Positions 12,972-21,748 of a stretch of DNA of 64,000 bases are shown piece after piece (position 1 is the first letter of the stretch; every line of letters begins with the position of its first letter). The notes beneath the pieces are model-generated. The model did no database searches. It saw only the letters and a list, made by a program, of their open reading frames with translations, and was not told the DNA's origin. Source of the stretch: Gemmatimonadaceae bacterium (GTDB lineage: Bacteria; Gemmatimonadota; Gemmatimonadetes; Gemmatimonadales; Gemmatimonadaceae); assembly GCA_035533755.1 (NCBI GenBank), contig DATLTC010000051.1:1-64000 (forward strand), in the 5' to 3' direction. Both the position numbers and the translations under genes were made by a program.

Positions 12972-15035
12972 TCAGTGAACGGTGCGGCGCACCGCGTTCT
13001 GCACGGCGCCGGCAAACCGCGTCCAGTCCACCGCGCCACCGGGCGACGCCGGCGCGTCGGAGTGTCCATTGGTGGGGCCGCCCAACGGCGCGTCGGCCAC
13101 CGCGTCGATGGGCGGGTCGCCCGCGCCGCTGCCGGCCGTGAGCAGATCCTGCCGCACCGGCGAGGCGAGCATGGGGAGCGAGGCCTCGGTGACCACGAAC
13201 GAGAACTGCAGCCCGTCGTGCATGAACTGCGCCGCAGTCTCGGCGTCCATCGCTTCGGTCACGCGGAAGCCGCCCCCCTCGAGCAGGGCCCGCGCCATGC
13301 GGCGCCATGCGGGATCGGGATTGACGATCAGGATGCCCGGCGGGCCGGTGCGGTCCGGGGTGTCTTCGAGCTGATCGCCCAGCACGCGCTCGATCTCCTG
13401 CAGCGTGGTCTCGCCGCGCCGGACGCGCGCCACGGCCACGTCGCGGAGCGGCGCCATGCCGGCGGCGATCGCGGCGTGCTGCAACTGCGCCGCCGTGGCG
13501 CCGGTGGCGATCAGGTCGGCGATGCTCGGCGTGACGATGGCCACTTCGATCAGCGGGAGCCGCCCGCGATAGCCGGTGTTGCCGCAGCGCTTGCACCCGG
13601 CGGCGCGCGACAGCGGGAGCACGCCGAACTGCGCCGACAACCGCTCCTCCTCCTCGGTGAGCGAGCCGAGCAGCGGCTGCGCGCAGTCGGGGCAGACGCG
13701 GCGCACGAGGCGCTGCGCCAGACAGCCGCGCAGACAGGTGGCGATGGTCTGCCGGTCGAGGCCGAGATCGGCGAGGCGGGTGACGGCGCTCATCGCGTCG
13801 TTGGTGTGCAGCGTGGCCAGCACGAGATGGCCCGTGAGCGCCGCCTGCGCCGCCACTTCGGCGGTTTCCAGATCGCGGATCTCGCCCACGAAGATGACGT
13901 CCGGATCCTGGCGCAGGATGGCCCGCAGCGAACTGGCGAAGGTCACGCCGCGCTTGGTCTCCACCTGGATCTGCGTGATGCCCGGCAGCTCGTACTCGAT
14001 CGGATCCTCGACCGTCATGATGTTCACATGACCGGTGGCGATCTCCTTGATCGCCGAGTAGAGCGTGGTGGTCTTGCCCGACCCCGTTGGGCCGGTGACA
14101 ATCACGATGCCGTCGCGGCAGGCGAGCAGCTGGCGCATGCGGGCCAACTCGCGCGGCGTGATCCCCACCTCTTCCAGGCGACGCGCGTTCTCCGGGCGCA
14201 GCACGCGGATCACCGCCTTCTCGGCGTCGCGCGTGGGCACTGTGGAGATGCGCAGATCGTAGTTGCGGCCTTCGATCGCCACCTTGGCGCGTCCGTCCTG
14301 CGCCACGATGCGGTTGGCGATGTCCATGCGGCCGAGCACCTTGATGCGCGACACGACGCGGTTGAGCGCCGCCATCGGCAGGTGCATGTGCTGCCGCATC
14401 ACGCCGTCGATGCGGAACCGCACCGTGCCGCCCTTGGGCCCGGGCTCGATGTGCACGTCGCTCACGCCGTGCATCACGGCGTCGCGCAGGATCAGGTTGG
14501 TGAGTTTGACGACCGGCCCGGTCTCGACCTCGGTGAGATCCACCGCTTCCGGCTCCAGGTCGTCCACCACCCGCACCGCGTCGGCGATCTGCGAGTCCAC
14601 GGTGGTGAGCAGGTTCTCCACCATGCGATCGGCGGAGTAGCCGGAGAGCAGCGCATCCTCGATGATGTTGGGCGGCGCCAACTCGAACACGGGACGGCGT
14701 CCCGACGCGAAGCCGATGGCGTGCTCGACTTCGATGTCGGTGGGGTCGGCCGTGGCCACGTAGATGTGGCGGTCGTCTTCGCGCAGCGGGAAGACATGAT
14801 AGCGGCGCGCGAGCCGCTCGGGCAGCAGCGCCAGCGCACGAGGGTCGGTGCGCTCGAATTCGGCCACGCGCAACCCGAACTGCGAGGCCACGCGGCCGGC
14901 GAGGTCGAGCGGGGCCAAGCCGAGCGTGCGCGATGCGATGTCCCACGCCTCGATGTTGCCGACGTCGCCGGGAATCGAGAGCGAGGACGCTCCTGCCAGA
15001 CCTGCACGCGCAACCGCGCCTTCGAGCCAATGCAT
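12972..15035 (-). CDS. PilB/GspE-family secretion ATPase with degenerate C-terminal receiver-like domain
   Basis: A 687-residue ATPase of the type IV pilus or type II secretion kind. An N-terminal GspE_N-like domain (about 30-150) is followed by the ATPase: Walker A GPTGSGKTTTL (about 313-323), Asp box TVEDPIEYELPGI, Walker B VGEIRD and the His box TLHTNDAMSA. The zinc-type motif CPDC-x(30)-CKRC is at about 446-484. Residues about 560-640 (GILIVNPDPAWRRMARALLE) fold-match a receiver, but the phospho-Asp position reads VVTEASLP and lacks Asp; a Pro/Gly tail follows. Neighbouring HPt and receiver genes suggest phosphorelay control of a pilus or secretion motor. No pilin or PilC gene is in the window. 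Confidence 0.88.
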   Translation of the reverse strand: MHWLEGAVARAGLAGASSLSIPGDVGNIEAWDIASRTLGLAPLDLAGRVASQFGLRVAEFERTDPRALALLPERLARRYHVFPLREDDRHIYVATADPTDIEVEHAIGFASGRRPVFELAPPNIIEDALLSGYSADRMVENLLTTVDSQIADAVRVVDDLEPEAVDLTEVETGPVVKLTNLILRDAVMHGVSDVHIEPGPKGGTVRFRIDGVMRQHMHLPMAALNRVVSRIKVLGRMDIANRIVAQDGRAKVAIEGRNYDLRISTVPTRDAEKAVIRVLRPENARRLEEVGITPRELARMRQLLACRDGIVIVTGPTGSGKTTTLYSAIKEIATGHVNIMTVEDPIEYELPGITQIQVETKRGVTFASSLRAILRQDPDVIFVGEIRDLETAEVAAQAALTGHLVLATLHTNDAMSAVTRLADLGLDRQTIATCLRGCLAQRLVRRVCPDCAQPLLGSLTEEEERLSAQFGVLPLSRAAGCKRCGNTGYRGRLPLIEVAIVTPSIADLIATGATAAQLQHAAIAAGMAPLRDVAVARVRRGETTLQEIERVLGDQLEDTPDRTGPPGILIVNPDPAWRRMARALLEGGGFRVTEAMDAETAAQFMHDGLQFSFVVTEASLPMLASPVRQDLLTAGSGAGDPPIDAVADAPLGGPTNGHSDAPASPGGAVDWTRFAGAVQNAVRRTVH

Positions 15036-15196
15036 TCGAGATCAATTCTCCGTGCGCGGATCCGGCTTCGGATCCGCCCGAACAGTCAGCCAGCCGGCTC
15101 GTGCTTACCGTAGGTCCTCGTGCAATCTGTCAGTCCATGGATGGGTCACGCAACGGGGAAGCTACCGTGACCCACGTCACTGACGGATAACACCAT

Positions 15197-16435
15197 TCAA
15201 GGCAACGCGATAGCCACCTTGAGGGCTTGCGACGTGGCGCCGATCCTTTGCCCGTACCCCAGCTGGCCCGATTGGGCCAGCCCCCAACAGTAGATGTTGG
15301 TGTCGCGGGTAACGCCGCACACGTGGTTGCCGAGCCCCGTGCTGATGCTCTTGAACGGCCGCCAGCCCGGCACCCGCACGGGCACCAGGCTGCACGGCAG
15401 CCGCTGCAGGCCGCATCGCGCCCCGAGCGCGGCCGACGAGACGCCGAGTTGGCCGAAGCTGTCGTTGCCCCAGCAGTACGCGGCGCCGTCCGTCGTGACG
15501 CCACACGTCTGGATGATGCCCGCCGACAGCTGCGTGAACTGCAATCCGCCGGCCACCGCAGTGGGCGTGGTGGCGCCGTCGGTGGTGCCGTTGCCCATCT
15601 CGCCGAACGGATTCGCTTCCCAGCAGTAGGCGGTGGTCCCCGAAACGCCGCAGGTGGTGAGCGGCCCCACGCTCAAGCCGGTGAGCGAGGGCGCCGCAGG
15701 CACGGGTTGGGGCAGCGGCTGCGCGCGCGTGTACTCGAGCCCGCCCTGCCGGTACTCCCAGATGGCCCCCCAGCAGTACACGACGTTGGCCACACTCCGC
15801 GCGCAGGTGCGGCCCTGCCCCGTCGAGATCTCGACGAATCGCAGCGCCGTGGCCACCGGCGCCGGCATGGCGCGCGCCACAGTGTCGCCCGTGCCCAACT
15901 CGCCGCGCTCGTTGGAGCCCCAGCAGTACGCGGTGCCGTCGGTGGCCACGGCGCAGGTGTGCGAGAACCCCGCGGCGATGGAGGCGAAGCGCAGGCCGCC
16001 GCTCACCGGCTCGGGAATCGCCGCGCGCGAGGCCGCCATGCCGAGCGCGCCGGCGGCGTTGCTCCCCCAGCAGTATGCGGTGAAATCGGTGCTCACGGCG
16101 CAGGTGTGCTCGCCGCCGGCGCTGATCGAGCGGAAGCGAAGCGTGGTGGCCACCGGCTCCGCGGCCAGCGAACAGGCGCCGGACGCGGTGGTGTCGCACA
16201 ACGCGGTGGCGGGATGGCCCAACTGCCCGTGGGCGTCGCTCCCCCAGCAGAACGCCACGCCGGCGGTGCTGAGGGCGCAGGTGTGGTCCAGCCCCGCGCT
16301 CACCGAGGCGAATCCGGCGGCGCCCTGTTCGTCGAGCGTGGGCACCGTGGGCAGCCCGCTGGTGTCGCTGCTGCCGCACGCCCAGACCGCGGCGAGCAAG
16401 GCGACGGCGGCCACGCTCCGGCGCGCGTCAGGCAC
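15197..16435 (-). CDS. RCC1-repeat lipoprotein (seven-bladed propeller) with paired cysteines
   Basis: A 412-residue exported protein. The GTG at 16435 overlaps the end of the upstream hybrid kinase by 8 bases and gives a short signal with lipobox AVWAC. Seven RCC1-type repeats follow, each with the pattern HTCAL/V-x(5-7)-YCWGS then GxLG. So every blade carries two Cys about 10 residues apart, well suited to one disulfide per blade outside the cytoplasm. RCC1 propellers are usually protein-binding platforms. Coupling to the kinase suggests a sensing or ligand-binding partner, which is inference. The frame is open 13 codons further upstream, but the earlier start would destroy the signal peptide. 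Confidence 0.82.
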   Translation of the reverse strand: MPDARRSVAAVALLAAVWACGSSDTSGLPTVPTLDEQGAAGFASVSAGLDHTCALSTAGVAFCWGSDAHGQLGHPATALCDTTASGACSLAAEPVATTLRFRSISAGGEHTCAVSTDFTAYCWGSNAAGALGMAASRAAIPEPVSGGLRFASIAAGFSHTCAVATDGTAYCWGSNERGELGTGDTVARAMPAPVATALRFVEISTGQGRTCARSVANVVYCWGAIWEYRQGGLEYTRAQPLPQPVPAAPSLTGLSVGPLTTCGVSGTTAYCWEANPFGEMGNGTTDGATTPTAVAGGLQFTQLSAGIIQTCGVTTDGAAYCWGNDSFGQLGVSSAALGARCGLQRLPCSLVPVRVPGWRPFKSISTGLGNHVCGVTRDTNIYCWGLAQSGQLGYGQRIGATSQALKVAIALP

Positions 16436-18650
16436 CGCGCGACCGGATCTGGCGCAGGGCGCCGCGGAGCACACGAGCCAGATCGGCGCCCAGCGCCGCG
16501 CCCTTGGCGAGCACCGTGATCGTGTCGCGCTGCAGGGCGCGGTGCTCCTCGTCGGTGAGCGACTTGGCGGTGATCACCACCACCGGCGTGTCGCGGAACT
16601 GCTCGGTGCGCCGGATGCGCTTGAGAAACTCCAGCCCATCCATGCCGGGGAGCATGATGTCGAGCAGGATCAGGTCGGCGGGGAAGCTCTGGAGCCGGGC
16701 CAGCGCATCCACCGCCGTGGCCACCGATGCCACTTCGAGTCCGGGGAACCCGGCCAGGTGCGCTTCGAGCACGTGCCGGGTGTCTTCGGAATCCTCCACG
16801 ATGAGCACGCGGGCCGGGCTGAGGTTGAGCGCGCGCTCGATGGCGTCGCCGAGCGCGTCGCGGGCGATCGGCTTGTCGAGTACGTCGGCGGCGCCGGCCA
16901 GGCGCCCGAGATATTCCGACGCCACCACGCTGACCACGATCACCGGGGTCCGGGCGATGGACGGGTGCGCCTTGAGGCGTTGCAGCGTCTCGAAACCGTC
17001 CATCTCGGGCATGAGCAGATCGAGGACGACGAGATCGGGCCGGCGGTCGAGCGCCGCGGAGATGCCCGCCTCACCGGAGGCGGCGGTGAGGACGCGGCAT
17101 CCCGATTCCTCGAGGAGCTGCGAGAGCAGGAGGCGCGAATCCTCGCTGTCGTCGATGAGGAGGACGAGCGGCTGGTCGGCGCCCGCGGCCGGCGTGATGC
17201 GGCGAGCCGCCGACGGGGTGGGTCGAGCGCCGGCCGGGCCGGGCCCGGGCGGCTCGTAGCGTTCGATGATCGGCGCCCGCGGGTCGATCACGATGCTGAA
17301 CGTGGCGCCGACGTCTCGCTCGCTGACCACGCGCAGCCCGTAGCCCAACCGCTCGGCCATGGATCTGGCGATGGCGAGGCCGAGCCCGGTGCCGCCGAAG
17401 CGGCGCTGGATGGAGCTGTCGCCCTGCTCGAATGCCTGGAAGATCCGCTCCAGCCTGTCGGGCGCGATCCCCACGCCGGTATCGATCACGTCGATGCGCA
17501 GCAGGGCGCCGGTGGGCGCGTCGGCCACCACGCGCACCACGACACGTCCGTCGCTCGCGAACTTGGCGGCGTTGGAGATGAGGTTGAGCAGCACCTGGCG
17601 CAGCTTGTCGAGGTCGGTGCGCAGCGGCGCCACGGCGGCCGGCGCCTCGATGTCGATGGGCGGCGTCTCGGGCCCGCGCCCGGCGAACTGCGCGACCGTC
17701 TCGCGCACCAGCCGCAGCGGGTCGACGTTCTCGAGCACCACGTCCATGCGTCCCGATTCCACCTTGGACAGGTCGAGGATGTCGTTGATGATATCGAGCA
17801 GGTGCGTGCCGTTGGCGCGGATGCGCTCGACGTACGACCTCGACTGGCCATCGAGCGCGCCGGCGCCGGGCTTGAGCAGCACGTTCGAGAAGCCGATCAC
17901 GGAATTGAGGGGCGTACGCAACTCGTGGCTCATGCGCGCCAGGAATTCGCTCTTGGCGCTGCTCGCGGCGTGGGCCTGGTCGAGCGCCGCGACACGTTCG
18001 GCGTCCAGCCGCTCGCGTTCGCGCACGTCGCGGCCGATCGTGAGCACGGCGAGCGCGGCGACCACGCAGGCGACCAGGAAGCCGAACAGCACGATCGTCG
18101 TCGCCATCTGCTGCTCGGCGCGTTCGTCCTCGAGGCGCTGGTCGAGCAGGGCGCGCTCGGCGCGCGTCATGCGGGCGATCTGCCGGCGGATGGAGCGCGA
18201 CATGGCTGCGCCCACGCCCGAAGCGACCGTGTCGCGGGCCGCGGACGCGCGGCCGGCATCGTACAACGCCAGCACGTGATCGGTGAACGCCATCTTGTGG
18301 CGCACCGAGTCGGCGAGGATGCGCGCGCGGGCCGACTGGGCAGGATCGTCGGGCTCGAGGCGGGCGAGGCTCGACAGATCGCCGTCCACGCGATGGGCGG
18401 CGTCCTTGTGCGGGCCGCGGAACTCGCTCCGCCCGGTGAGCAGCAGCCCCCGCACCGCCGACTCGGCGTCGAGCACGTCGGCCTCGACCTGGCCCAGCGT
18501 CTGGATGGCGTCGTAGGTCATCCGCACGCGCGCCGAGGCGACGGTGGACGCCCGGAGTCCACGGTACGATTCCGCCCCGATGATGGCGAGGATGAGAAGC
18601 GCCGCGCTGAACCCGAGCAGGGCCTTGCGTGGAACGGAGAGCGAGATCAC
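16428..18650 (-). CDS. Hybrid histidine kinase: CHASE3-like sensor, HisKA, HATPase, two receivers
   Basis: A 740-residue membrane kinase. Helix 1 (about 9-28) and helix 2 (about 185-208) flank a mainly helical periplasmic domain of CHASE3 type. HisKA has His242 in MSHELRTPLNSVIGF, and the HATPase N box is LLNLISNAAKFASDG with G boxes DTGVGIA and GGTGLGLA. Two receivers follow with phospho-Asp in LVVLDLLMPEMDG (about 545) and LILLDIMLPGMDG (about 663). The first receiver lost its usual Thr-Ala switch (VVSVVAS). The start is GTG 18650; the next gene on the plus strand begins within about 22 bases. It may feed the HPt protein at 12570. The RCC1 lipoprotein overlaps its 3' end. Confidence 0.92.
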   Translation of the reverse strand: MISLSVPRKALLGFSAALLILAIIGAESYRGLRASTVASARVRMTYDAIQTLGQVEADVLDAESAVRGLLLTGRSEFRGPHKDAAHRVDGDLSSLARLEPDDPAQSARARILADSVRHKMAFTDHVLALYDAGRASAARDTVASGVGAAMSRSIRRQIARMTRAERALLDQRLEDERAEQQMATTIVLFGFLVACVVAALAVLTIGRDVRERERLDAERVAALDQAHAASSAKSEFLARMSHELRTPLNSVIGFSNVLLKPGAGALDGQSRSYVERIRANGTHLLDIINDILDLSKVESGRMDVVLENVDPLRLVRETVAQFAGRGPETPPIDIEAPAAVAPLRTDLDKLRQVLLNLISNAAKFASDGRVVVRVVADAPTGALLRIDVIDTGVGIAPDRLERIFQAFEQGDSSIQRRFGGTGLGLAIARSMAERLGYGLRVVSERDVGATFSIVIDPRAPIIERYEPPGPGPAGARPTPSAARRITPAAGADQPLVLLIDDSEDSRLLLSQLLEESGCRVLTAASGEAGISAALDRRPDLVVLDLLMPEMDGFETLQRLKAHPSIARTPVIVVSVVASEYLGRLAGAADVLDKPIARDALGDAIERALNLSPARVLIVEDSEDTRHVLEAHLAGFPGLEVASVATAVDALARLQSFPADLILLDIMLPGMDGLEFLKRIRRTEQFRDTPVVVITAKSLTDEEHRALQRDTITVLAKGAALGADLARVLRGALRQIRSRGA

Positions 18651-18671
18651 GTGGCCAATATATCTTTCGGG

Positions 18672-18776
18672 ATGCCAGAGCGCCCGAAGCCGTCCGGCCT
18701 CAAGCCGTATCTCATCTTTGGGATCGTCGCTGCGACGATCGAGATGGCGGTCGTGCTCTGGCTGCTGTTCCGCTGA
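18672..18776 (+). CDS. 34-residue single-helix membrane protein
   Basis: A tiny ORF between a divergent kinase and a convergent kinase. Residues 1-12 (MPERPKPSGLKP) are basic and Pro-rich; residues 13-33 (YLIFGIVAATIEMAVVLWLL) make one clear transmembrane helix. In-frame GTG at 18651 would add seven residues. It has no close Shine-Dalgarno match. It fills the only plausible coding use of this gap, and its composition is membrane-like rather than the Arg/Ala-rich look of antisense frames. Function unknown. Confidence 0.5.
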   Translation: MPERPKPSGLKPYLIFGIVAATIEMAVVLWLLFR

Positions 18777-18788
18777 GCGGTCGGGCGC

Positions 18789-20621
18789 TCATCCGCCGCC
18801 CGGGGGCGTCTTGCGGCCGCCGCGCCCGCCGCGCCCGCCCCGGGCAAACCGCTGCTCCAGGTTGGCGCACCGCTGGAGCGCGCCGGCCTGCGTGCCGGCC
18901 GCCGAGAAGCAGGCGCTGACGGCCCGGCTCGCCGCCATGCGCAGCTCCTGACCCACTGCCGGCGGCATGTTCGCGCCCGGCATCAGATCGCGCAGCATCT
19001 TGATCTCGCCCTGCGCGTCGCGCATTTCGTTGCCCGCCTGGCCCGGCTTGTTCGCGGCCACGAACCGTCCGGCGCGCTCGAAGTGCCCGCGAATCTCGTT
19101 CACGGCCGCGTTCACTCCCTGGCGGCCGGAAGAGTCCGGCGTGGCCACCGAATCACCGTTGGCGCGGAGCCACGGATGTCGCGTGCGCACGGTAACCGGA
19201 GCGGCGGCAGCCGTGGGCGCGGCGGCCGTGTCGGTCAGCGCGGGCGCGGCGGGCGGCTGCGAGGGCGGCGCGGCGTCCTTGTGCGTTGCCGCGCGGAGCG
19301 GCACGGGTGCGGGTGACGGCGCGGTGGTATCACGCGCCACGGGCGCGGAGGCGGCGGCCGTCGTGTCGGGAGCGGCCGCGGTCGTGTCGCGCGTGGAATC
19401 GCGGTCCGCCGGCACGCTGGACGCCGCGGCGGGCCGGGGATTCCGGTGCACCAGGGCAAAGGCGGCGACGGCGACCAACAGCAGCGCGCCGGCCGCGGCC
19501 CACGCGCGTGCCCCGCGCTTGGGCGTGGCAGGAGGCGGAAGCGGGCGGGTGCGGCCGGGACCAGCCGCGGACTTTGGCCGGTTCACCGCGGTGGCGGCGA
19601 GGGCCGGCCGGCTGGGGGCGGACACCCGGACGGTGCGATCGGGATCGATCGCGGGCGCCGACGCCGCGGCGTCGATCACTTCGCGCCCGAGGTCGGCCAC
19701 GCTGGCGTATCGGTGTTCGGGTTCCGGAGCGAGCGCGCGATCGAGCACCGCCTGCAGCGGCGCCGGCCAATCGATGTCGGGGCGCACCTCGGCGAGGCTG
19801 GCCGGCCGCGACGTGAGGCGCCGCACCAGCGTTTCCTTGGAGGTGAGCCTGGGATAGGGCAGCGCGCCGGTGAGCATATTGAAGAGCACGAGCCCCAGCG
19901 AGTAGATGTCGGTGCGGTGGTCGAGCCTCTCGCCCGCGAGCTGTTCGGGACTCATGTACTCCGGCGTGCCCAGCGAGACGCCGGCCGTGGTGACCGTCTG
20001 GCCGCCGGAGGGCCCCTGCGAGCCCATCGACTTGGCGATGCCGAAGTCCACGACCTTCACCCAGTCGCTCCCGTCGAGTTGGCGGGAGAGCATGATGTTG
20101 TCGGGCTTGAGGTCGCGGTGGATGATGCCCAGGTGGTGCGCGGCGTGCAGCGCGTCGGCCGCGCCCTTGGTGATGGCCGCCGCGCGGGCCGCCGGCAGCG
20201 GACCGCCACGATTGATCAGGGCGTGCAGTGTCTCGCCCTCGACGTATTCCATGGCCAGATACAGCAACCCGTCGGGCGTCTCGCCGAAATCATAGATGGC
20301 GGCCACGTTCGGGTGGTTGATGCGGCTGGCGTTGGACGCCTCGCGGTTGAAGCGCGTGATGGCGTCGGCGGTGGTGGCGAGCGCGGGGCTCATCACCTTG
20401 AGCGCGCTCTTGCGTCCCATGCGGACGTGCTCGGCCAGATACACGCGGCCCATGCCGCCCTCGCCGATCAGGGCCGTGATGTGATAGCGGTCGGCGATGA
20501 CCTGGCCGATGAGACGGTCGTCGGTGGATTCCACGCGAAGCGGGCTCCCGTCGTTGGGGCAGAACTTCTGCTCCGACCCGAACTCGGTGCCACACTGGGT
20601 GCAGATCTTCTTGGTGCTCAT
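18789..20621 (-). CDS. Ser/Thr protein kinase with N-terminal zinc ribbon and membrane-anchored tail
   Basis: A 610-residue PknB-type kinase. Residues 8-24 form a zinc ribbon (CTQCGTEF, CPND). The kinase spans about 45-310: glycine loop GEGGMGRVYLAEH, Lys in SALKVMS, catalytic HRDLKPDN, DFG in VVDFGIAKS, activation segment to GTPEYMSPEQL. A Pro/Ala linker leads to a helix (about 372-390) and a periplasmic Asp/Thr/Ala/Pro-rich stretch. A helical C-terminal domain with two Cys ends in a Gly/Arg-rich tail (RGGRGGRGG). ATG 20621 follows AGGAT closely. By family it phosphorylates Ser/Thr of cytoplasmic targets; the outside domain may sense envelope signals. It is convergent with the 34-residue ORF. 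Confidence 0.93.
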   Translation of the reverse strand: MSTKKICTQCGTEFGSEQKFCPNDGSPLRVESTDDRLIGQVIADRYHITALIGEGGMGRVYLAEHVRMGRKSALKVMSPALATTADAITRFNREASNASRINHPNVAAIYDFGETPDGLLYLAMEYVEGETLHALINRGGPLPAARAAAITKGAADALHAAHHLGIIHRDLKPDNIMLSRQLDGSDWVKVVDFGIAKSMGSQGPSGGQTVTTAGVSLGTPEYMSPEQLAGERLDHRTDIYSLGLVLFNMLTGALPYPRLTSKETLVRRLTSRPASLAEVRPDIDWPAPLQAVLDRALAPEPEHRYASVADLGREVIDAAASAPAIDPDRTVRVSAPSRPALAATAVNRPKSAAGPGRTRPLPPPATPKRGARAWAAAGALLLVAVAAFALVHRNPRPAAASSVPADRDSTRDTTAAAPDTTAAASAPVARDTTAPSPAPVPLRAATHKDAAPPSQPPAAPALTDTAAAPTAAAAPVTVRTRHPWLRANGDSVATPDSSGRQGVNAAVNEIRGHFERAGRFVAANKPGQAGNEMRDAQGEIKMLRDLMPGANMPPAVGQELRMAASRAVSACFSAAGTQAGALQRCANLEQRFARGGRGGRGGRKTPPGGG

Positions 20622-20671
20622 ATCCTAAGAGACATGGGGGCGGGGTCCGGCGTCACGACGCGGGCGTGCGG

Positions 20672-20700
20672 ATTGTACCGGACCCCGGGCGCGAGCGCAA
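20672..20700 (-). promoter_or_regulatory. Promoter of the zinc-ribbon Ser/Thr kinase gene
   Basis: Minus-strand TTGCGC (20695-20700), 17-base spacer, TACAAT (20672-20677). Predicted start near 20665, about 44 bases before the ATG. Confidence 0.6.
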
Positions 20701-20851
20701 ACGCGCCAGTCTACCGCGGACCCGGTACCCCGGGTAACATCCGGCGGCCAAGTGTTTTCAGGTCCCGACGCCGGCGCCGCCGCCGCAAGACGGGCGGTGC
20801 TGACGGCCGGACCGGCCCGGCGCGACTTGGGCGCCAACATCCGGGGGCACC

Positions 20852-21748
20852 ATGCACCATCGCTGGCTGATCTCTGCCCTGCTGGCGGCGACCGCCGCCG
20901 CGGCCGGGGCGCAGGAATATCCGCTCGCCCCGCTCATCGCGCGACTGCCCGGCGGCACGCGCGCGCTGGCCATGGCCAATGCCGACGCGGGCGGGCGCGA
21001 GGACGACGTGATCTTCTACAACCCGGCGCAGCTGGCCGTGGCGCGCGGCACGAGCGCGTCGGCCGAGTTCTACACGGGCGCCAATCTGCTGGCCACGCTG
21101 TCCACGGCGATGAGCGTGGGCGGCGGCGGGCTGGGCATCGGCGTGCAATCGCTCACCTTCTCCAGCGACGCGGCGCCGTTCGCCAACCCCGACGCGCTGG
21201 GCACGTCGTCGCTGCTTCCGGCGTCGGGGCTGCTGCTCACGGCCGGCTACGCCCGGTCGGTGTTCGGCCTGCGCGTGGGAGCGGCGGCCAAGCTGCTGCA
21301 ACAGGAGATCGGCGCCGCGCGCGACACGCGCGCGGCGCTGGACCTGGGGCTGGCGCGCGACCTGTGGCGCGGCACGGCCGGGCTCAGCGTGCAGAACATC
21401 GGGCCGGCGTTCCGCACCGTCACCGGGCGCGTGAGCCAGCCGGAGCGCGCGAATCTGGGATTCTCGTCGGGCCGGTACGAGGCGGGGCCGTTCGACCTCT
21501 CGGGCGCGGCCACGGCATCGGTGCTCCGGGGGCGCTCGTTCGTGGCCGGCGCCGGCGGCGAGATGTCGTACAGCTGGCTGGAGGGCTACGCGATCGCCGC
21601 GCGCGCGGGCGTACGGCGCGCCGCCGAAGGCGAGGGCCCGTGGACGGCGGGGTTCGGCATCTCCGCCGACCGGTTCTCGCTGGACTACGCGTTCGAGACG
21701 CGCGACAACCGGCCCGGCGCGCATCGCATCGGCGTGCGCATTCGATGA
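20852..21748 (+). CDS. PorV/PQ-like outer-membrane beta-barrel protein
   Basis: A 298-residue protein with a signal peptide (1-20, cleavage AGA-QEY). Repeated amphipathic strands follow, each ending in aromatic or Gly residues. The early stretch GGTRALAMANADAGGREDDVIFYNPAQLA is the hallmark start of the PorV/PorQ (UPF0164/FadL-related) barrel family. In Bacteroidota such barrels help type IX secretion, but in other phyla they are widespread with unknown roles. The stop overlaps the start of the next lipoprotein gene (ATGA), so both are one operon. Confidence 0.8.
   Translation: MHHRWLISALLAATAAAAGAQEYPLAPLIARLPGGTRALAMANADAGGREDDVIFYNPAQLAVARGTSASAEFYTGANLLATLSTAMSVGGGGLGIGVQSLTFSSDAAPFANPDALGTSSLLPASGLLLTAGYARSVFGLRVGAAAKLLQQEIGAARDTRAALDLGLARDLWRGTAGLSVQNIGPAFRTVTGRVSQPERANLGFSSGRYEAGPFDLSGAATASVLRGRSFVAGAGGEMSYSWLEGYAIAARAGVRRAAEGEGPWTAGFGISADRFSLDYAFETRDNRPGAHRIGVRIR

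Noticed and set aside
12796-15045. Long Arg/Ala-rich frame overlapping the PilB-like gene
   Set aside because: It is the +1 frame of the ATPase gene with no motif; the ATPase frame carries all expected motifs.
16436-16474. A 13-codon earlier start for the RCC1 lipoprotein
   Set aside because: It would push the hydrophobic core away from the N-terminus and overlap the kinase gene more.
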